From the NCBI RefSeq assembly GCF_903866365.1, contig NZ_CAIPNF010000002.1, positions 1 through 35,216 of the forward strand: DNA of 35,216 nucleotides. The letters run 5' to 3'. Shown here in pieces: positions 1 to 7,862 of this stretch. The stretch comes from an uncultured Thiocystis sp. (GTDB taxonomy: Bacteria > Pseudomonadota > Gammaproteobacteria > Chromatiales > Chromatiaceae). Position numbers and translations under genes: made by a program. The notes under the pieces were generated by a model. That model saw nothing but the letters and a program-made list of their open reading frames with translations, made no database searches and was not told the DNA's origin. Position 1 is the first letter of the stretch, and every line of letters begins with the position of its first letter.

Positions 1-500
1 ACGAGATCTGGCGCGAGATTCCGGGCGAACGCGACGAAACCATCTTCACCGCGACCTGGTATGAAGGACTGTTCGCACTGGAAGACGGCGACCCCATGGA
101 TCGCGGATTCTGGGACCGGATCATCGCCACCCGCATGGCGACCGGACCTGCGCTGGAGACCGCCCGCAAGGCCGGCCAGATCGGCTCCTCGCTCGACGCC
201 GAGCTGGATCTCTATTGTTCGGACGCACTGCGCGAGGCGCTCGAACGGCTCGGAGACGAATTGCGTTTCGCCCTGATCGTCTCCGAGGTTCGGCTGCATG
301 CAGTCGCCGAACGCCCCGAGGATGCCAGCGCAACCGACCTGGACGGACTTGCCGTGCGGGTCAGCGCGTCCGGTCATCCCAAGTGCGTGCGCTGCTGGCA
401 TCATCGCGCGGATGTCGGCAGCCATGCCGAGCATCCGGAACTGTGCGGGCGCTGTGTCGAGAATGTTGCCGGGGCGGGCGAGACACGGCACTTCGCGTAG
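1..500 (+). CDS. ileS: Isoleucyl-tRNA synthetase, C-terminal part (5' end outside window)
   Basis: Cytoplasmic class I aminoacyl-tRNA synthetase that charges tRNA-Ile. Only about the last 165 codons are present; the reading frame is open from base 3 and ends with TAG at 498-500. The visible part begins with the family pattern EIWREIPGER and ends with the C-terminal zinc-binding module of bacterial IleS: a CVRCW pair followed about 20 residues later by LCGRC. These four cysteines hold the structural zinc. In most gammaproteobacteria lspA follows ileS directly. Here about 1 kb, containing a toxin-antitoxin pair on the other strand, separates them. Identification is secure from the cysteine module and the family pattern. 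Confidence 0.95.
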   Translation, partial: EIWREIPGERDETIFTATWYEGLFALEDGDPMDRGFWDRIIATRMATGPALETARKAGQIGSSLDAELDLYCSDALREALERLGDELRFALIVSEVRLHAVAERPEDASATDLDGLAVRVSASGHPKCVRCWHHRADVGSHAEHPELCGRCVENVAGAGETRHFA

Positions 501-646
501 ATGGGTAGAGCGGCCATGGCACGACGTTGACGATTGGCACGGACACCGATTGGCAGTGAAACCCATCGAACCCCGCTGGACCGTGAGACGCATGACCGAT
601 AAAACCACCCTTCGTTGACGATGACACGGCGAATGGGTGGCAACCG

Positions 647-1051
647 TCAGGTCAATCCTAACGTGCGCGCGGCCGCGTTTAACGCTTCGTCGTTCGTGAT
701 CAGACGCGCGCCCTGTCGTTCGGCCAAGGCCAGATACAGCGCATCGTAGGCTGTCAAGCCATGCGCCTCCGCCAAGGCGCAGGTCGATAAAATCAAGTTT
801 TCATGCTCGCAATAACGGATCGGTAGCGACATCATCGCTTGCAGAAGCTCGACCAATTCCAGTGCCGACAGTTCGCCCCGTTGCCGCTTGCGCAACATGA
901 CGTTCGCCGCCTCCGCCAATAACAACTGGGGTGCCAACACCAGATCCCCGCCGCTGGCCGCGCGATTGAATGCAGTCTCGACCTCGGGATGCAGCGGACC
1001 ATCGGGCACAAACAAACGGATCAGGGCCGAGGTATCGACCACCCAGATCAT
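647..1051 (-). CDS. vapC: VapC-type PIN-domain ribonuclease toxin
   Basis: A 134-residue PIN-domain protein. The acidic residues expected of the metal-dependent RNase site are visible: Asp6 in VVDTSAL, Glu48 in LLAEAAN, Asp104 in TAYDALYLALA and Asp122 in ITNDEAL. VapC toxins cleave tRNA or rRNA when freed from their antitoxin. The open frame extends further upstream, but the start at 1051 is preferred because the protein then begins MIWVVDTSAL, as the family does. The ATG also overlaps the stop of the upstream antitoxin gene by four bases (ATGA, 1048-1051), which implies translational coupling. The target RNA cannot be read from the sequence. The pair sits antiparallel between ileS and lspA. 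Confidence 0.9.
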   Translation of the reverse strand: MIWVVDTSALIRLFVPDGPLHPEVETAFNRAASGGDLVLAPQLLLAEAANVMLRKRQRGELSALELVELLQAMMSLPIRYCEHENLILSTCALAEAHGLTAYDALYLALAERQGARLITNDEALNAAARTLGLT

Positions 1052-1278
1052 CTTGCACGATCCTGTCGCACGTCTTCTACCGTGTCGCCCAGAGTGCGTC
1101 CCTCCAGGCGCGCCCGCCAATCACGGGCTGTCGCCAAGCCGGAGCCGCCGATCAGTCGGATTTCCCGTTCGATCAAGCAGCGCACCTGTTCCTGCATGCT
1201 GCGGTGGTTCGCCGCGGCCATTGCCTTCAGGGATTCATAGACATCATCCGGGAGATGACGAATACTCAATGCTTTCAT
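1048..1278 (-). CDS. vapB: FitA/VapB-type ribbon-helix-helix antitoxin
   Basis: A 76-residue antitoxin for the PIN toxin that follows it. The N-terminus (MKALSIRHLPDDVYESLK) is a ribbon-helix-helix DNA-binding fold of the FitA type. The C-terminal tail (RLEGRTLGDTVEDVRQDR) is the usual toxin-binding segment. The frame is open further upstream, but the start at 1278 fits the domain boundary and has an AGGA ribosome site about 7 bases before it. Such antitoxins normally repress their own promoter together with the toxin, so the AT-rich stretch just upstream (1279-1330) is the likely operator region; I see no clear palindrome there. Confidence 0.88.
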   Translation of the reverse strand: MKALSIRHLPDDVYESLKAMAAANHRSMQEQVRCLIEREIRLIGGSGLATARDWRARLEGRTLGDTVEDVRQDRAR

Positions 1279-1548
1279 TAATTTTCCTGCTATCAAATTG
1301 CATTCATCATGATACCAGCATATCGCTGCGCCGGGCGAGACTGAGCATGATGCGTTTCGCGGCCAGCCACGATCAAGACATGTTGCTGCCCTTCGGCCCG
1401 AGAAGGGCGGGATCAAGGATTTAGTTGGGGTTCGATCCTCATTTAATTTCATTTTGGATTGAGCAAGGGAATCAGGATATATTGAAAATAAAGACTTAAA
1501 CCGCGTCAGCGCCGGCGTTTGCTGGTCGAGGTGCAAACAACGCCTGCC
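1279..1548. other. AT-richer intergenic region between vapB and lspA
   Basis: About 270 bases with no convincing gene. Composition is visibly lower in GC than the flanking genes, especially 1430-1500. It must hold the vapBC promoter (reading left) and a promoter for lspA (reading right), because lspA can no longer be read through from ileS without crossing the antiparallel toxin-antitoxin pair. Confidence 0.6.
1454..1483 (+). promoter_or_regulatory. Candidate sigma-70 promoter for lspA
   Basis: A TTGGAT hexamer (1454-1459) and a TATATT hexamer (1478-1483, five of six to consensus) are 18 bases apart in the AT-rich stretch 65 bases before the lspA start. The -35 match is weak. It is proposed mainly because the inserted vapBC pair would otherwise leave lspA without its usual read-through from ileS. 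Confidence 0.3.
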
Positions 1549-2094
1549 ATGCCGGACGCGGCTTCACAACTCAATGGTGCCAATTTGAAACGCTGGCTCT
1601 TACTCTCCCTGCTCGTCCTGCTCCTGGATCAGGCGACCAAATGGTTGATCCTCTCCACCCTGCAACCCTTCGAGCCGGTCATCCTGTCGCCGAACCTCAA
1701 CCTGACTCTGATGTTCAACGAGGGCGCGGCCTTCAGCTTTCTCTCGAACGCCGGCGGCTGGCAGCGCTGGCTGTTCACCGGGCTCGCGCTGGTCGTCAGC
1801 GTTGTGCTCACGGTCTGGCTACTGCGGCTTAAGCGCGGCGAGGGCTGGCTGGCGGCCGGTCTGGCGCTGCTGATCGGCGGCGCCCTCGGCAATCTGATCG
1901 ACCGGATCCTGCTTGGTCATGTGGTGGACTTCATCCAGGTCTCTCTGCCTTTCGTTCCACTGGATCTGTTCAATCCCTGGCCCGCCTTCAACATCGCCGA
2001 CAGCGCTATCACCCTGGGTGTCATCATCCTGCTGATCGCGACTCTGATCGCGGACGGAACACCCAGCCGTTCACCGTCTAAAGACGGCATCTGA
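1549..2094 (+). CDS. lspA: Lipoprotein signal peptidase (signal peptidase II)
   Basis: Inner-membrane aspartyl protease of 181 residues that removes the signal peptide from diacylglyceryl-prolipoproteins. Four hydrophobic segments are visible. The family motifs are present: FNEGAAFSFL near residue 57, GGALGNLIDR near 110, and the catalytic aspartates Asp127 (HVVDF) and Asp151 (NIADSAI). The frame also contains a TTG at 1519, but the ATG at 1549 gives the usual short N-terminus before the first membrane helix. Neighbours differ from the common ileS-lspA-fkpB-ispH order: vapBC precedes it and rimK follows. Window lipoproteins such as TssJ and the Sel1 protein would be its substrates. Confidence 0.95.
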   Translation: MPDAASQLNGANLKRWLLLSLLVLLLDQATKWLILSTLQPFEPVILSPNLNLTLMFNEGAAFSFLSNAGGWQRWLFTGLALVVSVVLTVWLLRLKRGEGWLAAGLALLIGGALGNLIDRILLGHVVDFIQVSLPFVPLDLFNPWPAFNIADSAITLGVIILLIATLIADGTPSRSPSKDGI

Positions 2095-2189
2095 AACCAG
2101 AACCAACCGGAAGCGCGCGAGCGATTCCGGTATCATGCGCTCCGATCACAGGCCATTGAGGTTCACGGCGCGACTGTCGCCGACCCTGC

Positions 2190-3095
2190 ATGAGAATCGC
2201 CATCCTCTCGCGCAATCCATCGCTTTACTCGACCCGCCGGCTGGTGGAGGTCGCGCGCGCGCGCGGTCATGAGACCAAGGTCATCGATGTCCTGCGCTGT
2301 TACATGAACATCACCTCGCTTGCCCCCTCGATGCACTACAAAGGCGAGGAACTCAATGACTTCGATGCCGTGATCCCGCGTATCGGCGCCTCGGTGACCT
2401 TTTATGGCACGGCGGTACTGCGCCAGTTCGAGATGCTGGGGGTTTATCCGCTGAACGAATCGGTTGCCATCACCCGCGCCCGCGATAAGCTGCGTTCGCT
2501 GCAACTGCTGTCGCGCAAGGGGATCGGGCTGCCGATCACCGGCTTTGCCCACGCCCCGGACGACGTGGAAGACCTGATCAAGATGGTCGGCGGCGCCCCG
2601 CTGGTCATCAAGCTGCTGGAAGGCACCCAGGGCATTGGCGTCGTCCTGGCCGAGACTCAGAAGGCCGCCGAGAGCGTCATCGAGGCGTTCATGGGACTCA
2701 AGGTCAACATCCTGGTGCAGGAATACATCAAGGAGGCCAATGGCTCGGACATCCGCTGTTTCGTCATCGGCGACAAGGTGGTCGCGACCATGAAGCGTCA
2801 GGCCAAGGAGGGCGAGTTCCGGTCCAATCTGCACCGCGGCGGCAGCGCCTCGCTGATCCGCATCACCCCGGAGGAACGCTCGACCGCGACCCGCGCGGCG
2901 CGGATCATGGGGCTCAACGTGGCTGGCGTGGACATCTTGCGCTCCAATCATGGCCCAGTGGTGATGGAGGTCAATTCGTCGCCGGGGCTCGAAGGGATCG
3001 AGGGCGCGACCGGCAAGGATGTCGCGGGCATGATCGTCGGTTTCATCGAAAAGAATGCCGCGATCGGCAAGACCCGCACGCGCGGTCAGGGCTAG
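2190..3095 (+). CDS. rimK: RimK-family ATP-grasp ligase (ribosomal protein S6 glutamate ligase)
   Basis: A 301-residue ATP-grasp enzyme, the length of E. coli RimK (300). RimK adds glutamate residues to the C-terminus of ribosomal protein S6. Visible features are the N-terminal [20 protein letters not shown], the ATP-binding stretch [16 protein letters not shown] near residues 134-149, the RSNLHRGG motif and the metal-binding [14 protein letters not shown] near 250-263. It is followed after about 100 bases by an aspartoacylase/desuccinylase-like zinc enzyme on the same strand. Substrate specificity within the RimK family (S6, or small glutamyl peptides) cannot be read from sequence alone. Confidence 0.93.
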   Translation: MRIAILSRNPSLYSTRRLVEVARARGHETKVIDVLRCYMNITSLAPSMHYKGEELNDFDAVIPRIGASVTFYGTAVLRQFEMLGVYPLNESVAITRARDKLRSLQLLSRKGIGLPITGFAHAPDDVEDLIKMVGGAPLVIKLLEGTQGIGVVLAETQKAAESVIEAFMGLKVNILVQEYIKEANGSDIRCFVIGDKVVATMKRQAKEGEFRSNLHRGGSASLIRITPEERSTATRAARIMGLNVAGVDILRSNHGPVVMEVNSSPGLEGIEGATGKDVAGMIVGFIEKNAAIGKTRTRGQG

Positions 3096-3195
3096 CGCCC
3101 CTGGGATGAGGTTGACGCGCTGGCACTCCGCGACGGTTTCATGACAAGATCGGGACGATGTCTTTCCGGTCGCTTCATGTTCTGGACATCTCACG

Positions 3196-4239
3196 ATGAC
3201 CCCTGCCCCGCTTGTCATCGCCGGACGCCGCGTGCAACCCGGCGAGCGCGCCCGCGTCGATATCCCGCTACCCAGCCTTTACACCCAGACGCCGGTCCTG
3301 ATGCCGGTGCATGTCCTGCAGGGGCGACGCCCTGGAGCGCGGCTGTTCGTCACCGCCTCGATCCATGGCGACGAAATCAACGGGGTCGAAATCATCCGGC
3401 GTCTGCTGCTGCAAAAGTCCTTGCAGCGACTGTCCGGCACCCTGCTGGCGGTGCCTGTGGTCAACGTCTATGGCTATGTGCGCCAATCCCGCTACCTGCC
3501 GGATCGGCGCGATCTGAACCGAAGCTTCCCCGGTTCCGACAAGGGATCCCTGGCCGCGCGTCTGGCGGCGACCCTGATCGGCGAGGTCGTGGCAGGCTCG
3601 ACCCATGGGATCGATCTGCACACCGGCGCGCTGCATCGCGAGAACCTGCCGCAGATCCGGGTGACGCTCGACGCCGACGAGCGCATGCCGGCGCTCGCCA
3701 ACGCCTTCGGTACGCCGGTGATCCTGGACGCCGAGGCGCGTCCCGGCTCGCTGCGCGCGGCGGCGATCGAGCGCGCCATCCCGCTGCTGTTGTACGAGGG
3801 CGGCGAGGCGCTGCGTTTCGACGAGTTCGCGGTCCGCGCCGGGTTGCGCGGCATTCTGGGGGTGATGCGCCATCTGGGGATGATTCGCGGCCATGCGGGC
3901 CGCAAAACGCTCGAACAAAAATCGGTGGTGGCCCGTTCCAGTCTCTGGGTTCGCGCCGATCGCAGCGGCGTGCTGCTCTCACTGACACCGCTCGGCGCCT
4001 GCGTCAAAAAAGGCGAGACGCTGGGGATCGTCACGGATCCCTTCCGCCACGCGGACGAGCCTGTGCTCGCGCCCGCCAGCGGCATCGTCATCGGACGCAC
4101 CAATCTGCCCCTGGTCACCGAGGGCGAGGGCATCTACCACATCGCCCGTTACGGCGAGCTGGAGGCGACGGTCGAACGGCTGGAACAATATCGCGACTCG
4201 CTGGATCCGGATGACGAAGAGAACGAAGAGATTCTCTGA
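3196..4239 (+). CDS. Succinylglutamate desuccinylase/aspartoacylase family zinc hydrolase
   Basis: A 347-residue M14-like zinc-dependent amidohydrolase. The zinc ligands are visible as His and Glu in ASIHGDEINGVEI (residues about 54-66) and a second His in GIDLHTGALH (about 138-147); RRDLNRSFPG is the substrate-binding arginine region. The C-terminal 100 residues form a lipoyl/barrel-sandwich-like half (ACVKKGETLGIVTDP...PLVTEGEGIYHIA). Members cleave N-acyl amino acids such as N-succinylglutamate or N-acetylaspartate, but no astABCD genes lie nearby, so arginine catabolism is not implied. Position just after rimK suggests a role in making or removing glutamyl/acyl modifications; that is inference. 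The true substrate is unknown. Confidence 0.88.
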   Translation: MTPAPLVIAGRRVQPGERARVDIPLPSLYTQTPVLMPVHVLQGRRPGARLFVTASIHGDEINGVEIIRRLLLQKSLQRLSGTLLAVPVVNVYGYVRQSRYLPDRRDLNRSFPGSDKGSLAARLAATLIGEVVAGSTHGIDLHTGALHRENLPQIRVTLDADERMPALANAFGTPVILDAEARPGSLRAAAIERAIPLLLYEGGEALRFDEFAVRAGLRGILGVMRHLGMIRGHAGRKTLEQKSVVARSSLWVRADRSGVLLSLTPLGACVKKGETLGIVTDPFRHADEPVLAPASGIVIGRTNLPLVTEGEGIYHIARYGELEATVERLEQYRDSLDPDDEENEEIL

Positions 4240-4320
4240 ATCTGGCGTTCCGAACAACGTATTATAGCGGTCTTCGCACTGAAGCTGCCCTCACTTCCGC
4301 CGTCGCCCCTGGAGCGCACC

Positions 4321-4608
4321 ATGTCCACCGGCTTTGTTCTTATCTTGCTGAGGGAAATTCGCGAGAGCATTCTGAAACTGCGCGAGGAATTCAACGCGCG
4401 CCTGGACCAGACCAACGAGCGACTAGACCAGACCGCGGCCAGCCTGGGTCGCGTCGAGAGCGATCTCCATGAACTGCGGAAATACATGCGCCAGATGGCG
4501 CTCAACCAAGCCAAGCATGAACAGACGCATGCGCAAGGGATCGGGCGTCTCGATCACGATGTCAATGCGCTTCAGGAACATCTGAAGCGGCTTAAACAAG
4601 GCTCGTAG
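4321..4608 (+). CDS. Small coiled-coil protein of unknown function
   Basis: A 95-residue protein, almost entirely helical and charged, with a near-perfect local repeat (ARLDQTNERLDQTAASL) in the first half and heptad spacing of hydrophobics to the end. There is no signal peptide; a short hydrophobic N-terminus (GFVLILL) may pack or loosely contact the membrane. I do not recognise a family. A second coiled-coil protein of similar size lies at 9222-9518 but shows no clear sequence similarity. It starts 81 bases after the desuccinylase-like gene and converges on the protease at 4661. Confidence 0.7.
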   Translation: MSTGFVLILLREIRESILKLREEFNARLDQTNERLDQTAASLGRVESDLHELRKYMRQMALNQAKHEQTHAQGIGRLDHDVNALQEHLKRLKQGS

Positions 4609-4610
4609 CT

Positions 4611-4661
4611 AGCGTCGCCCCATCCCGACGGCCAAGGACTGGCCGAACAGGAGCCGACGCT
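4611..4661. terminator. Nested inverted repeat between convergent genes
   Basis: An outer 7-bp pair (AGCGTCG at 4611-4617, CGACGCT at 4655-4661) encloses a 6-bp hairpin (CGGCCA at 4629-4634, loop AGGAC, TGGCCG at 4640-4645). It lies exactly between the coiled-coil gene and the convergent protease gene, where a bidirectional terminator is expected. No T-run follows on either strand, so it is not a textbook intrinsic terminator. Confidence 0.35.
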
Positions 4662-5425
4662 CATTTCGACGCCAGGGTCACCTGGTTCTTGACATCGTCG
4701 ATCGTGATTCGGAAACGCCCCAGCACATTCATTCCAAGCAATGCGTGACCGCCGAGCCGCTGATCATCGATGAACGCGGCCGACACATCCGGAACGCGCG
4801 TGTCGCCGAGCCAGATCGCGGGCAGTGTCCCAACGCGCGCATCGACCGAACCATTCGCCGTTTGCACCTGCTGATCGCGCAGAGTGCTTACATCCAGTCC
4901 CAGGGACGCAACCAGCGACGCCGGCAGCACCACCTGATCGGCACCGGTATCGATCAGCAGAATCTGCTTGACTTGCTGCTCGTTCGGTCCTTCAAGGGTC
5001 AGGGTCAACAAATGCGACGGGCCCTTGCGCTGTGTCGGCAGGACGATTTCTTCATCATCGCTTGACTCGGCCGAGTCGGGATCCGGCGCATCGCTTTCGA
5101 CCACGAGAGGCGGTGGTACATAGGCGACCTTTTCGCCCAGGATGAGTACCCGTTCGATCCCGCCATCCGGCGTCTGAACAAGCACATAATCGAAGTTTTC
5201 CAAGAGCATGTGCAGACGCGCGAGCAATCCATCGCCCTCGGCACGCGCCATTGCGTCGACGGTCTGCTCGATGCCGCGCACCTCGAACCCATGCTCGGAC
5301 ATCAGCTTCTCCAGTTCGGTCGCGACCGGGACCGATGACACCGTCGCGGGCTCTTCCGCGGCAAAGGCGATACTCCAGACGATCAGTGAAGACGCGATCA
5401 GGATCCGGCGGAGATCAGACGGCAT
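4661..5425 (-). CDS. Exported retropepsin-like aspartic protease
   Basis: A 254-residue protein with an N-terminal signal peptide (MPSDLRRILIASSLIVWSIAFAAEE) and a C-terminal single-lobe aspartic protease domain. The catalytic motif is LLIDTGADQVVLP with the aspartate at residue 159, and the second family signature is GHALLGMNVLGRFRITID near the end. Proteins of this fold act as dimers. Between residues 30 and 140 is a linker rich in acidic residues (SDAPDPDSAESSDDEE). The start at 5425 is chosen over a TTG 15 bases upstream because a GGAG ribosome site lies nine bases before it. Substrate is unknown; it should act in the periplasm, which argues against it processing cytoplasmic S6. Confidence 0.85.
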   Translation of the reverse strand: MPSDLRRILIASSLIVWSIAFAAEEPATVSSVPVATELEKLMSEHGFEVRGIEQTVDAMARAEGDGLLARLHMLLENFDYVLVQTPDGGIERVLILGEKVAYVPPPLVVESDAPDPDSAESSDDEEIVLPTQRKGPSHLLTLTLEGPNEQQVKQILLIDTGADQVVLPASLVASLGLDVSTLRDQQVQTANGSVDARVGTLPAIWLGDTRVPDVSAAFIDDQRLGGHALLGMNVLGRFRITIDDVKNQVTLASK

Positions 5426-5628
5426 GGGTTCAAGCTCCAAGCGGGTGAACGGAAGCGAGCAACACCGGAGAGACTAACAGCGAGCTGGATCGCCCGCCAC
5501 CGCCAGGCAGGCCCGGCCGCGAACTGACGCCTCATCCTGACGGAAAAAGACAGGAATCCGGGAAACCCTTTACGTATCATGTGCGATAGACGCACGGTCA
5601 TCAACCAGCTCGCAAGAGGGAAACCAGT

Positions 5629-7587
5629 ATGCCCAACATCATCCGCGCCTTGTCCAGACAAGACCTCGCGGCCGCCTTTTTCGCCATCGTCGGCATCTAT
5701 CTTGCCAGCGTGGTTCCCTCCACCGAGATCGCCTGGGTCAGCGCCTTCCTGCTGCTCACGATCTTTCTGTTCGCCTTCGAGGTCGTCAGCGTCGACGTGG
5801 CGGCGATCACAGTGATGGTGTTGCTCGGACTGACGAGCTTCCTGGCGCCCTGGATGGGGCTGGAACAGGGGCTGGTTCCGGTCGAGCGACTGTTCGACGG
5901 CTTCTCCAGTAATGCCGTCATCTCCATCATCGCGGTCATGATCGTCGGCGCCGGATTGGACAAGACCGGTATCATGTCGCAGGTCGCGGGGTTCATCATG
6001 CGTATCGGCGGCTCCACCGAGACGCGCATCATCCCGCTGATCTCGGGCACGGTCGGCGCCATTTCCAGCTTCATGCAGAATGTCGGCGCCGCCGCGCTCT
6101 TTCTGCCGGTCGTCAGCCGCATCTCGGCGCGCACCGGACTGCCGCTCTCGCGTCTGCTGATGCCCATGGGTTTCTGCGCCATCCTCGGCGGCACCATCAC
6201 CATGGTCGGCTCCAGTCCGCTGATTCTGCTCAACGATCTGATTCTGACCTCGAATCAGGCGCTGCCGGATGGCGTGGCGTCGATGAAGACCTTTGAACTG
6301 TTCGATGTCACCCCGATCGGCCTTGCGCTGCTCGCCACCGGCATTGTCTATTTCGTGCTGGCCGGACGCTTCGTGCTTCCCGCGATTCGCAGCGACAAGC
6401 TCGAAGGCAGCGACACCAGCCAGTATTTCGCCGAAACCTATGGACTCAGCGATTTCGAGCTTGGGGAGTTCCGCGTCCCTGGAAAAAGTCATCTGATCGG
6501 GATGAGCGTCGACGAGCTGGAGCGCACCTGGAAGGTGCGGATTGTCGGGGTCGAAAAGGGCGACGGCCTGCGCTTCGGGGCCGACGGGATCGACCGTACC
6601 CTGGGCATTACGGCAGGCACCACGCTCGGCATGCTGGGCAACGCCGACTCGCTGCTGGATTTCAGCAACGCCAATCAGCTCATCCGCAAACGCGAACTGG
6701 AGCTGTTCGCCGAGGCCATGGCCCATACCAAGGCCGGTATCGCCGAGATCGTCATTCCGCCTGGCTCCAGTCTGATCGGCAAGACCGCGCGCGATGTCTG
6801 GCTGCGCAAGACCTATGGACTCTCGCTGCTCGCCATCAACCGCGGCGGCAACCAGATCACCTACAAGACCGGCGGCGTGCGCAACCTGCCTTTCGCCGCC
6901 GGCGACGCACTGGTCGTCCACACCACCTGGGCCGATCTCGCCCGGCTGGAGCAGGATCGCAACTTCGTGATCGTCACCACCGAGTATCCGCACGAGGAAC
7001 TGCGTCCGCATAAGGTTCCGGCCGCACTCTTCCTGTTCGTGCTGACGCTCGGGCTGATCCTCTTGACCGATCTCCGGCTCTCGATCGCGCTGCTCACCGG
7101 TGCCGTGGGCATGGTGCTGACCAGAGTGTTGTCGATCGAGGAAGCCTATAACGCCGTGAGCTGGAAAACCGTCTTCCTGCTGGCATCGCTCATCCCGCTC
7201 GGGCTCGCGGTCGAGTCTAGCGGAACCGCCGCCTGGATCGCCCAAGAGACGCTGACGGCCCTGGGCGACGTGCCCATCTGGGTAGTCCAGGCTGCATTGG
7301 CCGTGCTTGCCACCGCGTTCACGCTGGTGATGTCGAACGTGGGCGCCACCGTGCTGCTGGTGCCACTGGCCGTCAACATGGCCCTGGGGGTCGGCGCCAA
7401 CCCGGCGGTCTTCGCGCTGACCGTCGCGATCGCCACGTCCAACTCGTTTTTCATCCCCACGCATCAGGTGAATGCGCTGATCATGGGGCCGGGCGGTTAC
7501 CGCGTGACGGATTTCATGCGCGCCGGTGGCATCATGTCCATCCTCTTCCTCGTGGTCTCGCTGTTCATGTTGAACCTGGTGTTCTGA
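5629..7587 (+). CDS. SLC13/DASS-type anion permease with TrkA-C domains
   Basis: A 652-residue inner-membrane transporter. Two blocks of hydrophobic helices (about residues 15-245 and 455-652) flank a cytoplasmic region with two TrkA-C-like regulatory domains (about 280-360 and 375-450, the second starting PPGSSLIGKTARDVW). The signature SSFMQNVGAAALFLPV of the first half and VMSNVGATVLLVPLAVNMALG of the second half are the paired NTG/NVGA-type substrate and sodium loops of the divalent anion symporter family. Members move sulfate, thiosulfate-like anions or dicarboxylates with sodium. In a purple sulfur bacterium sulfate is a plausible substrate, but that is inference. An AGAGGG ribosome site lies before the ATG. 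Confidence 0.9.
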   Translation: MPNIIRALSRQDLAAAFFAIVGIYLASVVPSTEIAWVSAFLLLTIFLFAFEVVSVDVAAITVMVLLGLTSFLAPWMGLEQGLVPVERLFDGFSSNAVISIIAVMIVGAGLDKTGIMSQVAGFIMRIGGSTETRIIPLISGTVGAISSFMQNVGAAALFLPVVSRISARTGLPLSRLLMPMGFCAILGGTITMVGSSPLILLNDLILTSNQALPDGVASMKTFELFDVTPIGLALLATGIVYFVLAGRFVLPAIRSDKLEGSDTSQYFAETYGLSDFELGEFRVPGKSHLIGMSVDELERTWKVRIVGVEKGDGLRFGADGIDRTLGITAGTTLGMLGNADSLLDFSNANQLIRKRELELFAEAMAHTKAGIAEIVIPPGSSLIGKTARDVWLRKTYGLSLLAINRGGNQITYKTGGVRNLPFAAGDALVVHTTWADLARLEQDRNFVIVTTEYPHEELRPHKVPAALFLFVLTLGLILLTDLRLSIALLTGAVGMVLTRVLSIEEAYNAVSWKTVFLLASLIPLGLAVESSGTAAWIAQETLTALGDVPIWVVQAALAVLATAFTLVMSNVGATVLLVPLAVNMALGVGANPAVFALTVAIATSNSFFIPTHQVNALIMGPGGYRVTDFMRAGGIMSILFLVVSLFMLNLVF

Positions 7588-7611
7588 TCGAGGGGTAAGG
7601 GAGATGCTACT

Positions 7612-7636
7612 CGTGACACCGCTCCGCGGTGTCACG
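7612..7636. terminator. Strong 11-bp hairpin after the SLC13 permease gene
   Basis: CGTGACACCGC (7612-7622), loop TCC, and GCGGTGTCACG (7626-7636) form a perfect 11-bp stem 25 bases after the stop codon. It is the likely 3' end structure of the permease mRNA, though no T-run follows, so termination would be inefficient or Rho-assisted. It could also be an RNA-stabilising hairpin. Confidence 0.5.
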
Positions 7637-7778
7637 CATCCCGCTGCGCCGCGCGCCGCGAGCGGATTCGCAACCACTGACCATTGACTCATCATTCGAG
7701 ATCATGACGGGTGGCCGAACCTCCATCACCGCACCCCCATCAGTTTCTCCAAACCTGCCTGAACCATTGACTTAAACC

Positions 7779-7834
7779 TGCGTAGTCAGGCCATCCTGGC
7801 CTGATTTTCCAGGGCTGGAAGCCCTGGCTACGCA
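7779..7834. repeat. REPIN-like element: two inverted GTAG-hairpin (REP) units
   Basis: On the plus strand TGCGTAG (7779-7785) is followed at once by a perfect 8-bp hairpin TCAGGCCA-TCC-TGGCCTGA (7786-7804). After a TTTT spacer, a second perfect 8-bp hairpin CCAGGGCT-GGA-AGCCCTGG (7809-7827) is followed by CTACGCA (7828-7834), the exact reverse complement of TGCGTAG. Each strand therefore reads GTAG followed by a palindrome, which is the defining layout of REP units mobilised by REP-associated tyrosine transposases (RAYTs). The two units face each other as in a REPIN/BIME. No RAYT gene is in the window. The element ends 29 bases before the AAA ATPase start. Confidence 0.8.
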
Positions 7835-7862
7835 TCACCGATCGATGGTGAGCCTCCATCAC

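Noticed and set aside
2115-2138. CCGGAA...TTCCGG inverted repeat after lspA as a terminator
   Set aside because: Only a 6-bp stem with a 12-base loop and no T-run; expected by chance in GC-rich DNA.
3111-3145. TTGACG as a -35 box before the desuccinylase-like gene
   Set aside because: No -10-like hexamer at 15-19 bases; read-through from rimK is as likely.
2163-3218. 351-codon minus frame across rimK
   Set aside because: Shadow of rimK; no domain and no start context.
5398-7695. 765-codon open frame on the minus strand across the SLC13 permease gene
   Set aside because: It is the antisense shadow of a well-supported transporter; the translation is His/Asp/Gln/Arg-rich low complexity with no family pattern.
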